From: Rhodobacteraceae bacterium IMCC1335
GTDB lineage: Bacteria; Pseudomonadota; Alphaproteobacteria; Rhodobacterales; Rhodobacteraceae
Direction: 5' to 3'
Length of the DNA stretch: 64,000 bases
NCBI GenBank assembly: GCA_039640495.1
Contig: CP046864.1
Location: 558,001-622,000, forward strand
The notes under the pieces were generated by a model. The model made no database searches and was not told the DNA's origin. It saw nothing but the letters and a program-made list of their open reading frames with translations. The position numbers and the translations under genes are program-made. Numbering within the stretch: the first letter of the stretch is position 1; each line of letters opens with the position of its first letter. Positions 19,177 to 27,474 of this stretch are shown one piece after another.

Positions 19177-19797
19177 TCAAACCCCTTTTCCCATTTGGCT
19201 ACTGCCCAATAGAACCCCGTAAAACACAAAAAACAGCGCCATAATGCGGCGCAAATTTGTGCTGAAAACGGCATTTATTGCGGCTTGGCCTAGCTTTACC
19301 CCGATGGCGCAATAGCAGAGGTAAGAGCATGTGGTCAGGCAAAGCGCGGTTGGAAAAATCGTGCCCATTTGCGCCCATATCGGAATATCCGGCTGAACAA
19401 ATTGGCTGAAAGCCGCCAGATATCCGGCGATTGATTTGGGATTAATCGTGGCGATCATAAAGGCTTTGACATAGACTTTACGGTGATCGGGTTTTTGCGC
19501 AGCAACGGGTTGCGCCGCGCTGATCCACCCCCGCAGACCCAAATAGATCAAAAATCCTGCGCCCAGCCATTTGAATAACTCAAATGCCAAAGGCGAGGCG
19601 GCGATGAGCGCGGTGATGCCAAAGGCCGAGAGGGTTAGAAATAACGACGCTTGTGTCAGTATCGCCAGCACGCAAAAAAGCGCGGTGTTAAAGCCGTAAT
19701 GCAGGGCCACCGTGATACAGTTCAGCGCGTTTGGCCCTGGCGTGGTCACAAACAAGGCCCAAAAACTGACAAATATGATCCAGGCTTCAAAGCTCAT
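19177..19797 (-). CDS. LysE/RhtB family amino-acid exporter
   Basis: An inner-membrane exporter of 206 residues with about six hydrophobic helices and the family's N-terminal TTPGPNALNCITVALHYGF motif. Family substrates include lysine, homoserine, threonine and other amino acids or derivatives; the substrate here is not evident. It lies 7 bases downstream of an XRE-cupin regulator and 2 bases upstream of the GFA-family gene, forming an apparent three-gene operon whose regulator probably responds to a small amino compound (inference). Confidence 0.9.
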   Translation of the reverse strand: MSFEAWIIFVSFWALFVTTPGPNALNCITVALHYGFNTALFCVLAILTQASLFLTLSAFGITALIAASPLAFELFKWLGAGFLIYLGLRGWISAAQPVAAQKPDHRKVYVKAFMIATINPKSIAGYLAAFSQFVQPDIPIWAQMGTIFPTALCLTTCSYLCYCAIGVKLGQAAINAVFSTNLRRIMALFFVFYGVLLGSSQMGKGV

Positions 19798-19804
19798 CAG
19801 CGCC

Positions 19805-20377
19805 TCAATAGACGGGCGGCGCGATCACCCAGATCGCAATAGCCGCTGTTTTATAGGGGTTGGCATATTGAAACGCTTCTCCGCGGATGCGAAAGCTGTC
19901 GCCTGGGTGGATGGTAAAGGCTTTGCCCGCAATCACCATATCCAGTTTTCCCGATAGCAAATACCCCACTTCTTGCGTGGGGCGGCTGATCGGGGCGCTT
20001 AACGCAGCGCCAGGTTCAAACGTAGAATGGAGCATTTCAAAATCATCTGTCAAATCGGGCGATAACAGCTCTTCTACCAAGCCCGCCTCGCCCGAGCCTA
20101 AAGGCCGGCGCGCGCCATGGCGTACGATGAAACCGGCCTCATCGGTGGGGGGATCGCTTTGGCCAAAAAACACTGAGATTGATACATCAAGCGCCGCTGC
20201 AAGCGCGCGTAAATCGTCGATAGAGGGTTGCGAAATATCGCGTTCGACCTGACTCAGCCATCCGACTGATTTATCAAGCTGTTCTGCCAAATGTGCCAAA
20301 GTTTGGCCGCGCGCTTTGCGCAGCGCGCGCAGATCCGCCCCTAAGGATTTAAGTGATGATGCGACTGCCGCGGCCAT
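19805..20377 (-). CDS. XRE-cupin transcriptional regulator
   Basis: A 190-residue regulator with an N-terminal XRE helix-turn-helix (about residues 12-66, LRALRKARGQTLAHLAEQLD then SVGWLSQVERDISQPSIDDL) and a C-terminal cupin (about 110-186, EVGYLLSGKLDMVIAGKAF and IHPGDSFRI). Members of this class usually regulate an adjacent transport or catabolic operon, binding a ligand in the cupin. Here the downstream partners are LysE and a GFA protein. Two inverted repeats with identical arms and spacing stand directly upstream, one of them ending next to the GGAG ribosome site, so negative autoregulation is likely. Confidence 0.9.
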   Translation of the reverse strand: MAAAVASSLKSLGADLRALRKARGQTLAHLAEQLDKSVGWLSQVERDISQPSIDDLRALAAALDVSISVFFGQSDPPTDEAGFIVRHGARRPLGSGEAGLVEELLSPDLTDDFEMLHSTFEPGAALSAPISRPTQEVGYLLSGKLDMVIAGKAFTIHPGDSFRIRGEAFQYANPYKTAAIAIWVIAPPVY

Positions 20378-20387
20378 AGGCGCTCCG

Positions 20388-20410
20388 TGAAAAAAATCAG
20401 TATTTTTTCA
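20388..20410. promoter_or_regulatory. Inverted repeat 1, candidate operator of the XRE-cupin regulator
   Basis: TGAAAAAA (20388-20395), a 7-base spacer and TTTTTTCA (20403-20410) form a perfect 8-bp dyad. It lies 10 bases upstream of the regulator's start codon and abuts its GGAG ribosome site. It shares arms and spacer length with the dyad 14 bases further upstream. Confidence 0.65.
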
Positions 20411-20423
20411 TTTTTCAGACGTT

Positions 20424-20450
20424 AATGAAAAAATCAACCCTTTTTTCATT
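20424..20450. promoter_or_regulatory. Inverted repeat 2, candidate operator of the XRE-cupin regulator
   Basis: AATGAAAAAA (20424-20433), a 7-base spacer and TTTTTTCATT (20441-20450) form a perfect 10-bp dyad that contains the same core arms as repeat 1. Dyad centres are about 38 bases apart. Binding by the XRE-cupin protein is inferred from position and repetition. Confidence 0.68.
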
Positions 20451-20980
20451 TTTTCGCACGCTAAGATTTGGCGGGTTTAAGCCGAGGAACAAATTCCAAA
20501 CAGGGTTTGTTTTACAAAAGCCGTTTTGGCCTTGATTGGCTGCGCAACCATGGCGGTCTGAATACGGATATTCAGCGCCGTATTGGTTCTTTATTTCAGG
20601 CCTAATTTACCTAAAGACTTAAAAGCTGCATGAACTCAAAAAAAAATCTATGAAAACGTTTTAGATATTAAAAATTATTCAAAAATTCAGTTTGGTCGGT
20701 GTGGCACGCGTCAATCCTATTGGGATCATAAATATCATCGCATCTGTGCAGGGGATAGTGGTACCTTTGTTTATTATCATGACTTGGGTATTTCATTGGT
20801 CATGTGAAGTTCTGATCAGAGGGCAACAGCTGATCTATCAAACAGGGTGTTGAAACCTGGATAGGCAGCAGTGATCTCTTTTTTGCTATATTTTGTGTTA
20901 TTGATGGGCAAATCCCTTCCTAATGGCAACGCAAAGCCTTGGGGATAGACAGGGTGCAGCGCGCGCGCTATGCCCCTGAT
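20451..20980. other. Non-coding gap between the XRE-cupin regulator and the RluA-type gene
   Basis: About 530 bases, AT-rich in the middle (20630-20690). I see no tRNA, no recognisable protein and no repeat beyond the two dyads just to the left. A short open stretch near 20490-20605 reads as possible peptide but matches nothing I know and has no ribosome site. It may hold promoters for both flanking divergent genes. Confidence 0.4.
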
Positions 20981-21628
20981 ATGAGCAGTGCGTATTCTCC
21001 CCCTGTTGAGCCGTTGAATATCCTTTATGATGATCATCAGATCGTTGTGGTGGATAAACCGGCGGGCCTGCTATCCGTGCCCGGGCGCGGGCCACATTTG
21101 GCCGATTGTCTGATCACCCGGGTCCAAGCGGTGTTTCCCAGCGCGTTATTGGTACATCGGCTTGATCGGGATACATCCGGCGTGATGGTCTTTGCGCTGA
21201 GTGCACATGCGCAGCGTCATATATCGCTGCAATTTGAGCAGCGTAAAACCCAAAAAACCTATATTGCGCTTGTTGCTGGGCAGGTACAGGATAAAATGGG
21301 CATTGTGGATTTGCCCCTGATTGTGGATTGGCCCAACCGGCCGCGTCAGATGGTGTGCCATGAAACCGGAAAGCCGGCTCTCACCGAATGGCAGGTGATG
21401 CATGCGAAAGGCACGGAAACCCGTTTGCGTTTAAAACCCAAAACCGGGCGTTCGCATCAATTGCGCGTGCATTGTTTGGCGCTTGGTCATCCGATTTTAG
21501 GCGACCCGTTTTACGCCAGCGACGCCGCGGCAGAATATCCGCGGATGATGCTGCATTCTGAAGAGCTTCGCCTCAAACATCCTGAAACGGGCAAAGGGCT
21601 GAAATTTCGCAGCCCCACGCCGTTTTAA
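20981..21628 (+). CDS. RluA family pseudouridine synthase
   Basis: This enzyme isomerises uridine to pseudouridine in rRNA or tRNA. The 215-residue protein has the catalytic motif VHRLDRDTSGVMVFA (Asp in HRLDRDTSG, about residue 64), IVVVDKPAGLLSVPG near the N terminus and the KTGRSHQLRVH motif late in the protein. There is no S4 domain, so it resembles short RluA-type enzymes and not RluC/RluD. The ATG at 20981 is preferred; an upstream in-frame start adds 14 residues of poor quality. It is convergent with dnaE2. The target uridine cannot be named from sequence. Confidence 0.9.
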   Translation: MSSAYSPPVEPLNILYDDHQIVVVDKPAGLLSVPGRGPHLADCLITRVQAVFPSALLVHRLDRDTSGVMVFALSAHAQRHISLQFEQRKTQKTYIALVAGQVQDKMGIVDLPLIVDWPNRPRQMVCHETGKPALTEWQVMHAKGTETRLRLKPKTGRSHQLRVHCLALGHPILGDPFYASDAAAEYPRMMLHSEELRLKHPETGKGLKFRSPTPF

Positions 21629-21682
21629 CTTTTTAGCCGGTCTTGAGCAGCCTGAACATACGTGGTGTTTCCTCTGCATCGG

Positions 21683-24580
21683 TCAATTGTTTTCTTTGTA
21701 TTCTGGGGTAAGAAGCGGGCGGATCAGCGCAACGGGATGGGCCTTTAGGCTGAAGCGTGTGGCAATATAATCTTCGACCACCTCTTCCCCCAGCCCCATC
21801 TTAGGCAGATTGGCAGCCGGTTCTTGGATCGCTTCACCATCCATATCATGCGCAAAAAGCGGCAATTGATTGGGGGCTGTGATGGCTTTTGCCTGCCAAA
21901 GCGCCGCGCGACGTGAGAGGCCTAAAGATGCAAAAACATCGGCTTCGGCCAAGCGCGTCAAGACGTGTGGGGGGGTGCCGGCGCGGCGCCAGATATCTTC
22001 GATAGATTGATAGCCATTGCCCCGCGCGGCGGCGATCCAGCCAGCCTCTTCTTCGCGCAGCCCTTTAATTTGGCGAAAGCCAAGCCGCAAAGCCAGACCG
22101 CCACGCCCATCCGGCTCCAGCTTATTTTCCCAATGGCTGGTATTGATACAAATAGGCCGGATAGCCACATCATGATTTTGGGCATCACGAATGATTTGAG
22201 CTGGTGCATAAAACCCCATGGGCTGCGAATTCAAAAGCGCGCAGGCAAAAATCCCTGGATGGTGGCATTTTATCCAAGCGCTGGCATAGACCAGCAGCGC
22301 AAAGCTGGCGGCATGGCTTTCGGGAAAGCCATAACTGCCAAAGCCTTCGATTTGAGAAAAGCAGCGCTCGGCAAATTCGGCTTCATAGCCATTTTTGCGC
22401 ATACCATTTAAAAACCGGCTTTTTAACGCGCCAACATTGCCGTGTTTTTTAAACGTGGCCAATGCGCGGCGCAGTTGATCGGCCTCATCGGGGCTAAACC
22501 CCGCTCCGATAATTGCGATTTGCATCGCCTGCTCTTGAAACAGCGGCACGCCAAGCGTTTTGCCAAGCACATCCCCCAATGCATCCGAGGGAAATTCAAC
22601 GGTTTCCTCTTTGTTACGCCGGCGCAGATAAGGATGCACCATATCCCCCTGAATGGGGCCTGGCCGCACAATCGCCACTTCGATCACCAAATCATAAAAA
22701 CAGCGGGGTTGCATCCGTGGCAAAAAGTTCATCTGCGCGCGGCTTTCCACTTGGAATACGCCAATACTATCGGCTTTACAGAGCATTTGATAGGTTTTGG
22801 GATCCTCGGGCGGCAGGCTGGCCAGCGTATAGTCTTGGCCCAAATGCTGCCGGATCAACTCAAAGGACCGGCGCAGACAGCTGAGCATGCCCAGGCTCAG
22901 CACATCCACTTTTAAAATACCCAAGGCATCAATATCATCCTTATCCCAACAAATGACGGTGCGATCCTCCATGCTGGCATTTTCAATCGGCACCAATTCA
23001 TCCAGCCGCCCTTCGGTGATCACAAACCCGCCCACATGCTGGCTGAGATGGCGTGGAAACCCAATAATCTCTTCGATCAAGGCCAAAGTTTGACGCAATC
23101 GGCGGTCGCTCGGGTCGAGCCCGATGTCGCGCAACCGCTCCGCGCTTGGCCCTTCGCTGCTGAAAAACCCCCATAACTGGGAGGCGATCAGAGCCAGCGT
23201 ATCTTGGCTGAGCCCCATTGCGCTGCCAACTTCGCGAATGGCGCGTTTGCCGCGGTAATGCACCACCGTGGCGCAAAGCCCAGCGCGGTGGTGGCCATAG
23301 CGTTGGTAAATATACTGGATCACCTCTTCGCGCCGCTCATGTTCAAAATCAACATCAATATCGGGGGGCTCGTCGCGGGCTTCCGAGACAAAACGCTCAA
23401 ACACCATCGTGCCAATTTCCGGGCTGACCGAGGTAACGCCCAAACAATAACATACCACGGAATTGGCCGCAGAGCCGCGCCCTTGGCAGAGGATATTTTG
23501 GTCGCGGGCAAATTTTACAATATCATGCACGGTAAGAAAATACGGCGCATACGCCAATTTTGCGATCAAGCTAAGCTCATGCTCAAGCAGTGTTTTTACT
23601 TTCTGCGAGGCGCCATCTGGATAGCGCCAGGCCAAGCCATTATAGGCCAAGCGACGCAAACGTTGATCGGGGGTTTCATGGCCATCGCGCTCTGAGGGAT
23701 AATCATAGCGCAACTCTGAAAGAGAAAATTGCAGGGTTTTCAAGAGCGCAGGCAAGGTGGAAAGTGCCTTTGGATAATCGTGGAATATCTGTTGCATTTC
23801 AGCCTCGGAGCGCAGCCGCTGCTCGGCATTGACGAGGGCCGAGCGCCCCAGCTGCTCGACAGTTTTACCGCTGCGAATAGCGGTTAAAACATCGGCCAGC
23901 CGGCGCCGGCTGGCATGGTGCAAAATCGGGCGGGCACTGGCCAAAAGCGGCAGGCCCAACTGCTGGGCGAGGGCGGCGATGGCCGCAAAACGACGCGTAT
24001 CTTGCCCGTCATAGGCCGGCGCCATGAGCATATGCATTCTGGTGTCAAAGCGGCGGGTCAGCTGATGCGCTTGTTCCCACCAGTCTTGCCCGCCGCCTTG
24101 CTGGTGAAGCGCTTGTGGCGGATGCAGCAGCAGATGGAGATCGGCGCTATGTTCCAGCAGATCCTTTACGTCCAAAAGGCAGGCTCCCTTTTTTGCCCGC
24201 AATCGGCCCTTTGATAATATCCGGCATAAATTTGCCCAGCCAAGGCGGGTTTGGCAAAGCGTGGTCGCGCGCAATCCGCTTTGCAGCACCAATTGCGCGG
24301 CGGGCAATACGCGCGGTATATTTAAAATGGCTGCCGAAACGTAGAATTGCTCCTGAGCCGGTGCCGCTGGCCCGTAAACATCCGCCGCTTGCCTGAGTTT
24401 GACTTGGCGCGCAATTTTTTGCGCTTGGCTATGCGCGCGCACGATCCCCGCAACCGAATTGACATCGGCAATGGCGATCGCCGGATAGCCGAGCAAAGCC
24501 GCCCGCTCCATATATTCTTCGGGATGCGAGGCTCCGGTGAGGAAGGTGAAATTGGATGTTATCGAGAGTTCCGCGAACAT
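21683..24580 (-). CDS. dnaE2: Error-prone DNA polymerase DnaE2, C-terminally short
   Basis: A C-family translesion polymerase used in SOS mutagenesis, normally with ImuA/ImuB. The PHP domain is at the N terminus (FAELSITSNFTFLTGASHPE), the palm motif PDIDVDFEHERREEV (about residues 398-412) holds catalytic aspartates, and the helix-hairpin-helix region is near GLREEEAGWIAAARG. The protein stops after LKAHPVALIRPLLTPEYKEN at 965 residues. Typical DnaE2 continues about 100 or more residues through an OB-fold region. After the stop a different frame stays open for only about 17 codons before the convergent RluA-type gene ends. An SOS box lies immediately upstream. No imuA/imuB are adjacent. Confidence 0.92.
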   Translation of the reverse strand: MFAELSITSNFTFLTGASHPEEYMERAALLGYPAIAIADVNSVAGIVRAHSQAQKIARQVKLRQAADVYGPAAPAQEQFYVSAAILNIPRVLPAAQLVLQSGLRATTLCQTRLGWANLCRILSKGRLRAKKGACLLDVKDLLEHSADLHLLLHPPQALHQQGGGQDWWEQAHQLTRRFDTRMHMLMAPAYDGQDTRRFAAIAALAQQLGLPLLASARPILHHASRRRLADVLTAIRSGKTVEQLGRSALVNAEQRLRSEAEMQQIFHDYPKALSTLPALLKTLQFSLSELRYDYPSERDGHETPDQRLRRLAYNGLAWRYPDGASQKVKTLLEHELSLIAKLAYAPYFLTVHDIVKFARDQNILCQGRGSAANSVVCYCLGVTSVSPEIGTMVFERFVSEARDEPPDIDVDFEHERREEVIQYIYQRYGHHRAGLCATVVHYRGKRAIREVGSAMGLSQDTLALIASQLWGFFSSEGPSAERLRDIGLDPSDRRLRQTLALIEEIIGFPRHLSQHVGGFVITEGRLDELVPIENASMEDRTVICWDKDDIDALGILKVDVLSLGMLSCLRRSFELIRQHLGQDYTLASLPPEDPKTYQMLCKADSIGVFQVESRAQMNFLPRMQPRCFYDLVIEVAIVRPGPIQGDMVHPYLRRRNKEETVEFPSDALGDVLGKTLGVPLFQEQAMQIAIIGAGFSPDEADQLRRALATFKKHGNVGALKSRFLNGMRKNGYEAEFAERCFSQIEGFGSYGFPESHAASFALLVYASAWIKCHHPGIFACALLNSQPMGFYAPAQIIRDAQNHDVAIRPICINTSHWENKLEPDGRGGLALRLGFRQIKGLREEEAGWIAAARGNGYQSIEDIWRRAGTPPHVLTRLAEADVFASLGLSRRAALWQAKAITAPNQLPLFAHDMDGEAIQEPAANLPKMGLGEEVVEDYIATRFSLKAHPVALIRPLLTPEYKENN

Positions 24581-24592
24581 ATCCCATTATAT

Positions 24593-24607
24593 GTTCACTA
24601 TTTGTTC
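24593..24607. promoter_or_regulatory. LexA (SOS) box upstream of dnaE2
   Basis: GTTC at 24593-24596, seven bases, then GTTC at 24604-24607: exactly the alphaproteobacterial LexA consensus GTTC-N7-GTTC (a direct repeat). It lies 13-27 bases upstream of the dnaE2 start codon, over the expected promoter, so dnaE2 is predicted to be repressed by LexA. Confidence 0.88.
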
Positions 24608-24649
24608 TATTTCTAGGGTGTATTTGGATAGGTTTGTTTCTTTTGCGCA

Positions 24650-25597
24650 TTATGCGTTTTCAGAAGGGGGACGAAGCTGTTTCTTAAGGTGCAGCAGCGC
24701 CACCAAAGCGGCATCACGCTGGGCTCTTAATTGTGCAGGAGAAGCGTCGTTTAGGCAGCTTTCAAGCCCGTTCACGAGTTTTTCTTTTATGTCGTTTGAC
24801 AGCTCTGGCGTTCCAAGATCGCGCCAGCGGGCTTCTTGGCTGGGCCCCAGATGTTGCAAATATTGGGCATAGCCGCCCGCGCCACCTCCCAGATGATAGA
24901 CCAGATTGGGCCCTAAAAATGCCCAGCGCAAGCCGGGCCCGTGCACCATCGCCCGGTCAACATCCTCAACGCTGGCGATATCATTGGCCACGATATTCAC
25001 CACTTCGCGATAAAGCGCTGCGTTGAGGCGGTTGGCAACATGTCCGATAGCTTCTTTTTTCAACACAATCACTTCGCGCTCGAAATGTTCATAAAACTGC
25101 TTAGCCTGTTGCAGAAGCGCTGGATCGGTTCGCGCACCGCCTGCCACTTCCACCAAGGGGATCAAATGGGGTGGGTTGAACGGGTGGCCAACCAAAAGCC
25201 GCTCTGGATATCGCATTTTTTCTTGAATAGCGCTGGGCAGCAGCGCTGTTGTTGACGAGGCGATCGGGGTATCAGCGGGAAGGTAGGCTTCAACCTTTTT
25301 CAACAGCTTTTGCTTTAGATCAAGCCGGTCTGGTGCGTTTTCCTGAACCCAATCGGGGTTTTGACAGGCTGTTTTTAAGTTTGTGGTTATTGACAGCTGC
25401 GCCCAAGGCACTGCAGCGCTAAGCGGGTTGAGTTTCGCCAAATCTGCCCAGGCGGTTTTTATATAGGCGGTGATCTCTTCTTCGGCCGTCGCTCTGGGCT
25501 CATAAACCGTAACGCGGGCACCTTTGCTTAGGAAAAGCGCTGCCCAGCTGGCTCCTATTAAACCTCCGCCCAGAAGCGTGATGCCGTTTTTATACAT
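24650..25597 (-). CDS. 3-hydroxyacyl-CoA dehydrogenase family protein (carnitine or L-gulonate 3-dehydrogenase-like)
   Basis: A 315-residue NAD-dependent dehydrogenase with the N-terminal dinucleotide site ITLLGGGLIGASWAALFL and the family motif HPFNPPHLIPLVEVAGG (about 135-151), followed by the C-terminal helical domain with VANRLNAALYREVVNIV. The HPFNPPHLIPLVEV form and single-domain size fit the lambda-crystallin/L-carnitine dehydrogenase branch better than fatty-acid FadB-type enzymes. I start at ATG 25597, next to the NAD motif; a GTG at 25612 is possible. It is 24 bases after the DUF2794 gene. Carnitine use would fit a betaine-consuming organism, but this is inference. Confidence 0.82.
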   Translation of the reverse strand: MYKNGITLLGGGLIGASWAALFLSKGARVTVYEPRATAEEEITAYIKTAWADLAKLNPLSAAVPWAQLSITTNLKTACQNPDWVQENAPDRLDLKQKLLKKVEAYLPADTPIASSTTALLPSAIQEKMRYPERLLVGHPFNPPHLIPLVEVAGGARTDPALLQQAKQFYEHFEREVIVLKKEAIGHVANRLNAALYREVVNIVANDIASVEDVDRAMVHGPGLRWAFLGPNLVYHLGGGAGGYAQYLQHLGPSQEARWRDLGTPELSNDIKEKLVNGLESCLNDASPAQLRAQRDAALVALLHLKKQLRPPSENA

Positions 25598-25621
25598 CGA
25601 GGCGCATTTCACACATTCAGG

Positions 25622-25960
25622 TTAATCCACGGCACGGATTAATTTGCGCTCGAGCACGCGCAAAACGGTTGCCAGATCATGGCCGCGTTTCAAAATCTGA
25701 CCATCCATGCCAATCACCGCATATTGGCCCTGTCGTTGGTGCAGCTTGGGGCGTTTTTCAATCCGGTAGAGCGGATGCTCTGCGGTTCTGCGAAACACCG
25801 AGAAAATTGCCACATCGCGCAGCGCGGAAATGCCATAATCACGCCATTCGCCAGCCGCCACCATACGGCCATAAAGCGATAAGATGATGTTTAGCTCTAA
25901 ACGTTGGAAGGATACGGTTTCGCTGGATCGCTCCTGCGGGAAGGCGGTGATACTGTTCAT
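25622..25960 (-). CDS. DUF2794 domain-containing protein
   Basis: A 112-residue protein of a family restricted largely to alphaproteobacteria, function unknown. Recognisable stretches are SFQRLELNIILSLYGRMVAA, GEWRDYGISALRDVAIFSVF and the AEHPLYRIEKRPKL segment. No signal peptide or membrane helix is visible, so it is probably cytosolic. It is the first gene of a two-gene unit with the hydroxyacyl-CoA dehydrogenase-like protein. Confidence 0.88.
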   Translation of the reverse strand: MNSITAFPQERSSETVSFQRLELNIILSLYGRMVAAGEWRDYGISALRDVAIFSVFRRTAEHPLYRIEKRPKLHQRQGQYAVIGMDGQILKRGHDLATVLRVLERKLIRAVD

Positions 25961-26049
25961 GGTTTAAATCTTGCTGCCTTTGCGCATGAAATCAAGCGGT
26001 TTGGAACTGAATTGAAAAAATAGTTCATATTAAGACAGAGTTTTAAGAT

Positions 26050-26079
26050 CTATGCCCGCCGCAAAGGCGGCGGACATAG
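26050..26079 (-). terminator. Long GC-rich hairpin downstream of the permease gene
   Basis: Arms 26050-26062 and 26067-26079 pair over 13 bp (one G-T wobble, read leftward) around a 4-base loop. It lies 26 bases past the stop codon of the purine permease. No strong T run follows, so it may act as a weak terminator or an mRNA 3'-end stabiliser. Confidence 0.55.
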
Positions 26080-26105
26080 GAATATTTTATCCCAAATGGG
26101 GGGAT

Positions 26106-27428
26106 TTAATCCTCTTCTGGTATCAGCAGGTTCAGCACAATCGCCAAGAAAGCGGTTGGTGCAACGGCAGAGGTGGCCAGTGTTTTCCAAACGCCTGGCA
26201 AATACTGAACCGCGCTTGGAACCAAGTTCAGTCCCAAACCAGCTGTCAGTGAGATGGCGATGATGATCATGTTGCGGCGGGTCATCTTCACCTCAGACAA
26301 CACGTTCATTCCCGCAGCGGCCACCATCCCAAACATCACAATCACACCGCCGCCCAAAACTGGCATTGGCATCGAGGCGATTATGGCTCCGATTTTCGGC
26401 AGCAAGCCGGCCAAGATCAGAATAATCCCGGCAATCGTGACCACGTGCCGGCTCATCACGCCGGTCATGCCAACAATCCCAACATTCTGGCTAAAAGAGG
26501 TATTTGGCAAGCCGCCAAAGACCCCGGCTACCGCCGTGCCCAGACCATCCGCATAGGTTGCGCCGGAAATTTCTTCATCTGTTGCCGTGCGCCCGGCGCC
26601 AGCCTTTGTTGTGGCCGACGCATCGCCAACTGTTTCGACCGCCGAGACAATCGAGATCAAAGTCACCGCGATCACCGCGCCAAGATTAAACTCGAATCCG
26701 TAGGGCATGACTTGCAAGCTGGTGATCATACTGGCTTTGGCTACCCCGCCAAAGGATACCATGCCAAGCATATAGGCCAGTGCATAGCCTGCCAGCAAGC
26801 CAATTAAGATTGCTGCATTGGACAATGCGCCCGAGGTACGGAATTTAACCAAAAGCGCCACGATGATCACCGTCAGTGCGACCGACCAATGTTTCAGCGA
26901 ACCAAAGCTGTCTGCTGTCATCTGGAATTCTGCGGCGCCGCCCGCGGCGTATTTAATCCCCACAGGGATAAGATAAAGGCCAATTGCCAAAATCACCAAG
27001 CCAGTCACCAAAGGCGGGAACCAACTGCGAATGCTGCTAATTACCGAGCCTAGTGCAAAATGGATCAGGCCTGCGATGATGCAGGAGGTGAGCGCCACGC
27101 TTAACCCTTGCGTGGCTGCCAGCCCAGCGAGCACGCCGACAAAGGCAAAGCTTGTGCCCTGCATAATTGGCAGGCGCGCTCCAACTGGGCCAATGCCAAT
27201 GGTTTGAAACAATGTTGCAATACCTGCAAAAAGCATGGCCATTTGGATCAGATAGATTTGCTCTGGGCTGCCAAAACCAAGCCCCGCGGCGCCGGCAACA
27301 ATAATCGCTGGGGTGACATTTGAGGCAAACATTGCCAATACATGCTGAAGGCCAAGCGGCACAGCTTGCCCCAGCGGCGGTGTTATATTCGGATCGCTGT
27401 AGCTGTTATGTGATGTAGAAGTCATCAT
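26106..27428 (-). CDS. NCS2 family uracil-xanthine (urate/purine) permease
   Basis: An inner-membrane nucleobase transporter of 440 residues with about 14 hydrophobic segments. Family signatures include the early QHVLAMFASNVTPAIIVAGA (about 28-47), the SAVETVGDASATTKAGAG segment (helix 8 region) and the NTSFSQNVGIVGMTGV motif (about 305-320). The cluster it belongs to degrades urate, so urate or xanthine is the likely substrate, taken up with protons. It lies 46 bases downstream of allA on the same strand. The start is the first ATG of a pair, with AGGAG upstream. Confidence 0.9.
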   Translation of the reverse strand: MMTSTSHNSYSDPNITPPLGQAVPLGLQHVLAMFASNVTPAIIVAGAAGLGFGSPEQIYLIQMAMLFAGIATLFQTIGIGPVGARLPIMQGTSFAFVGVLAGLAATQGLSVALTSCIIAGLIHFALGSVISSIRSWFPPLVTGLVILAIGLYLIPVGIKYAAGGAAEFQMTADSFGSLKHWSVALTVIIVALLVKFRTSGALSNAAILIGLLAGYALAYMLGMVSFGGVAKASMITSLQVMPYGFEFNLGAVIAVTLISIVSAVETVGDASATTKAGAGRTATDEEISGATYADGLGTAVAGVFGGLPNTSFSQNVGIVGMTGVMSRHVVTIAGIILILAGLLPKIGAIIASMPMPVLGGGVIVMFGMVAAAGMNVLSEVKMTRRNMIIIAISLTAGLGLNLVPSAVQYLPGVWKTLATSAVAPTAFLAIVLNLLIPEED

Positions 27429-27474
27429 GTTCTCCTATTGATTCAATAGTTAGAGTACCGCCTCTTTTGGGCGG

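Noticed and set aside
20470..20610. Possible decayed transposase or small gene in the gap before the RluA-type gene
   Set aside because: A short open stretch only, with no recognisable motif, flanking repeat or ribosome site.
22442..22915. A 157-codon frame antisense to dnaE2
   Set aside because: Shadow of the dnaE2 coding sequence; no family similarity or start signal.
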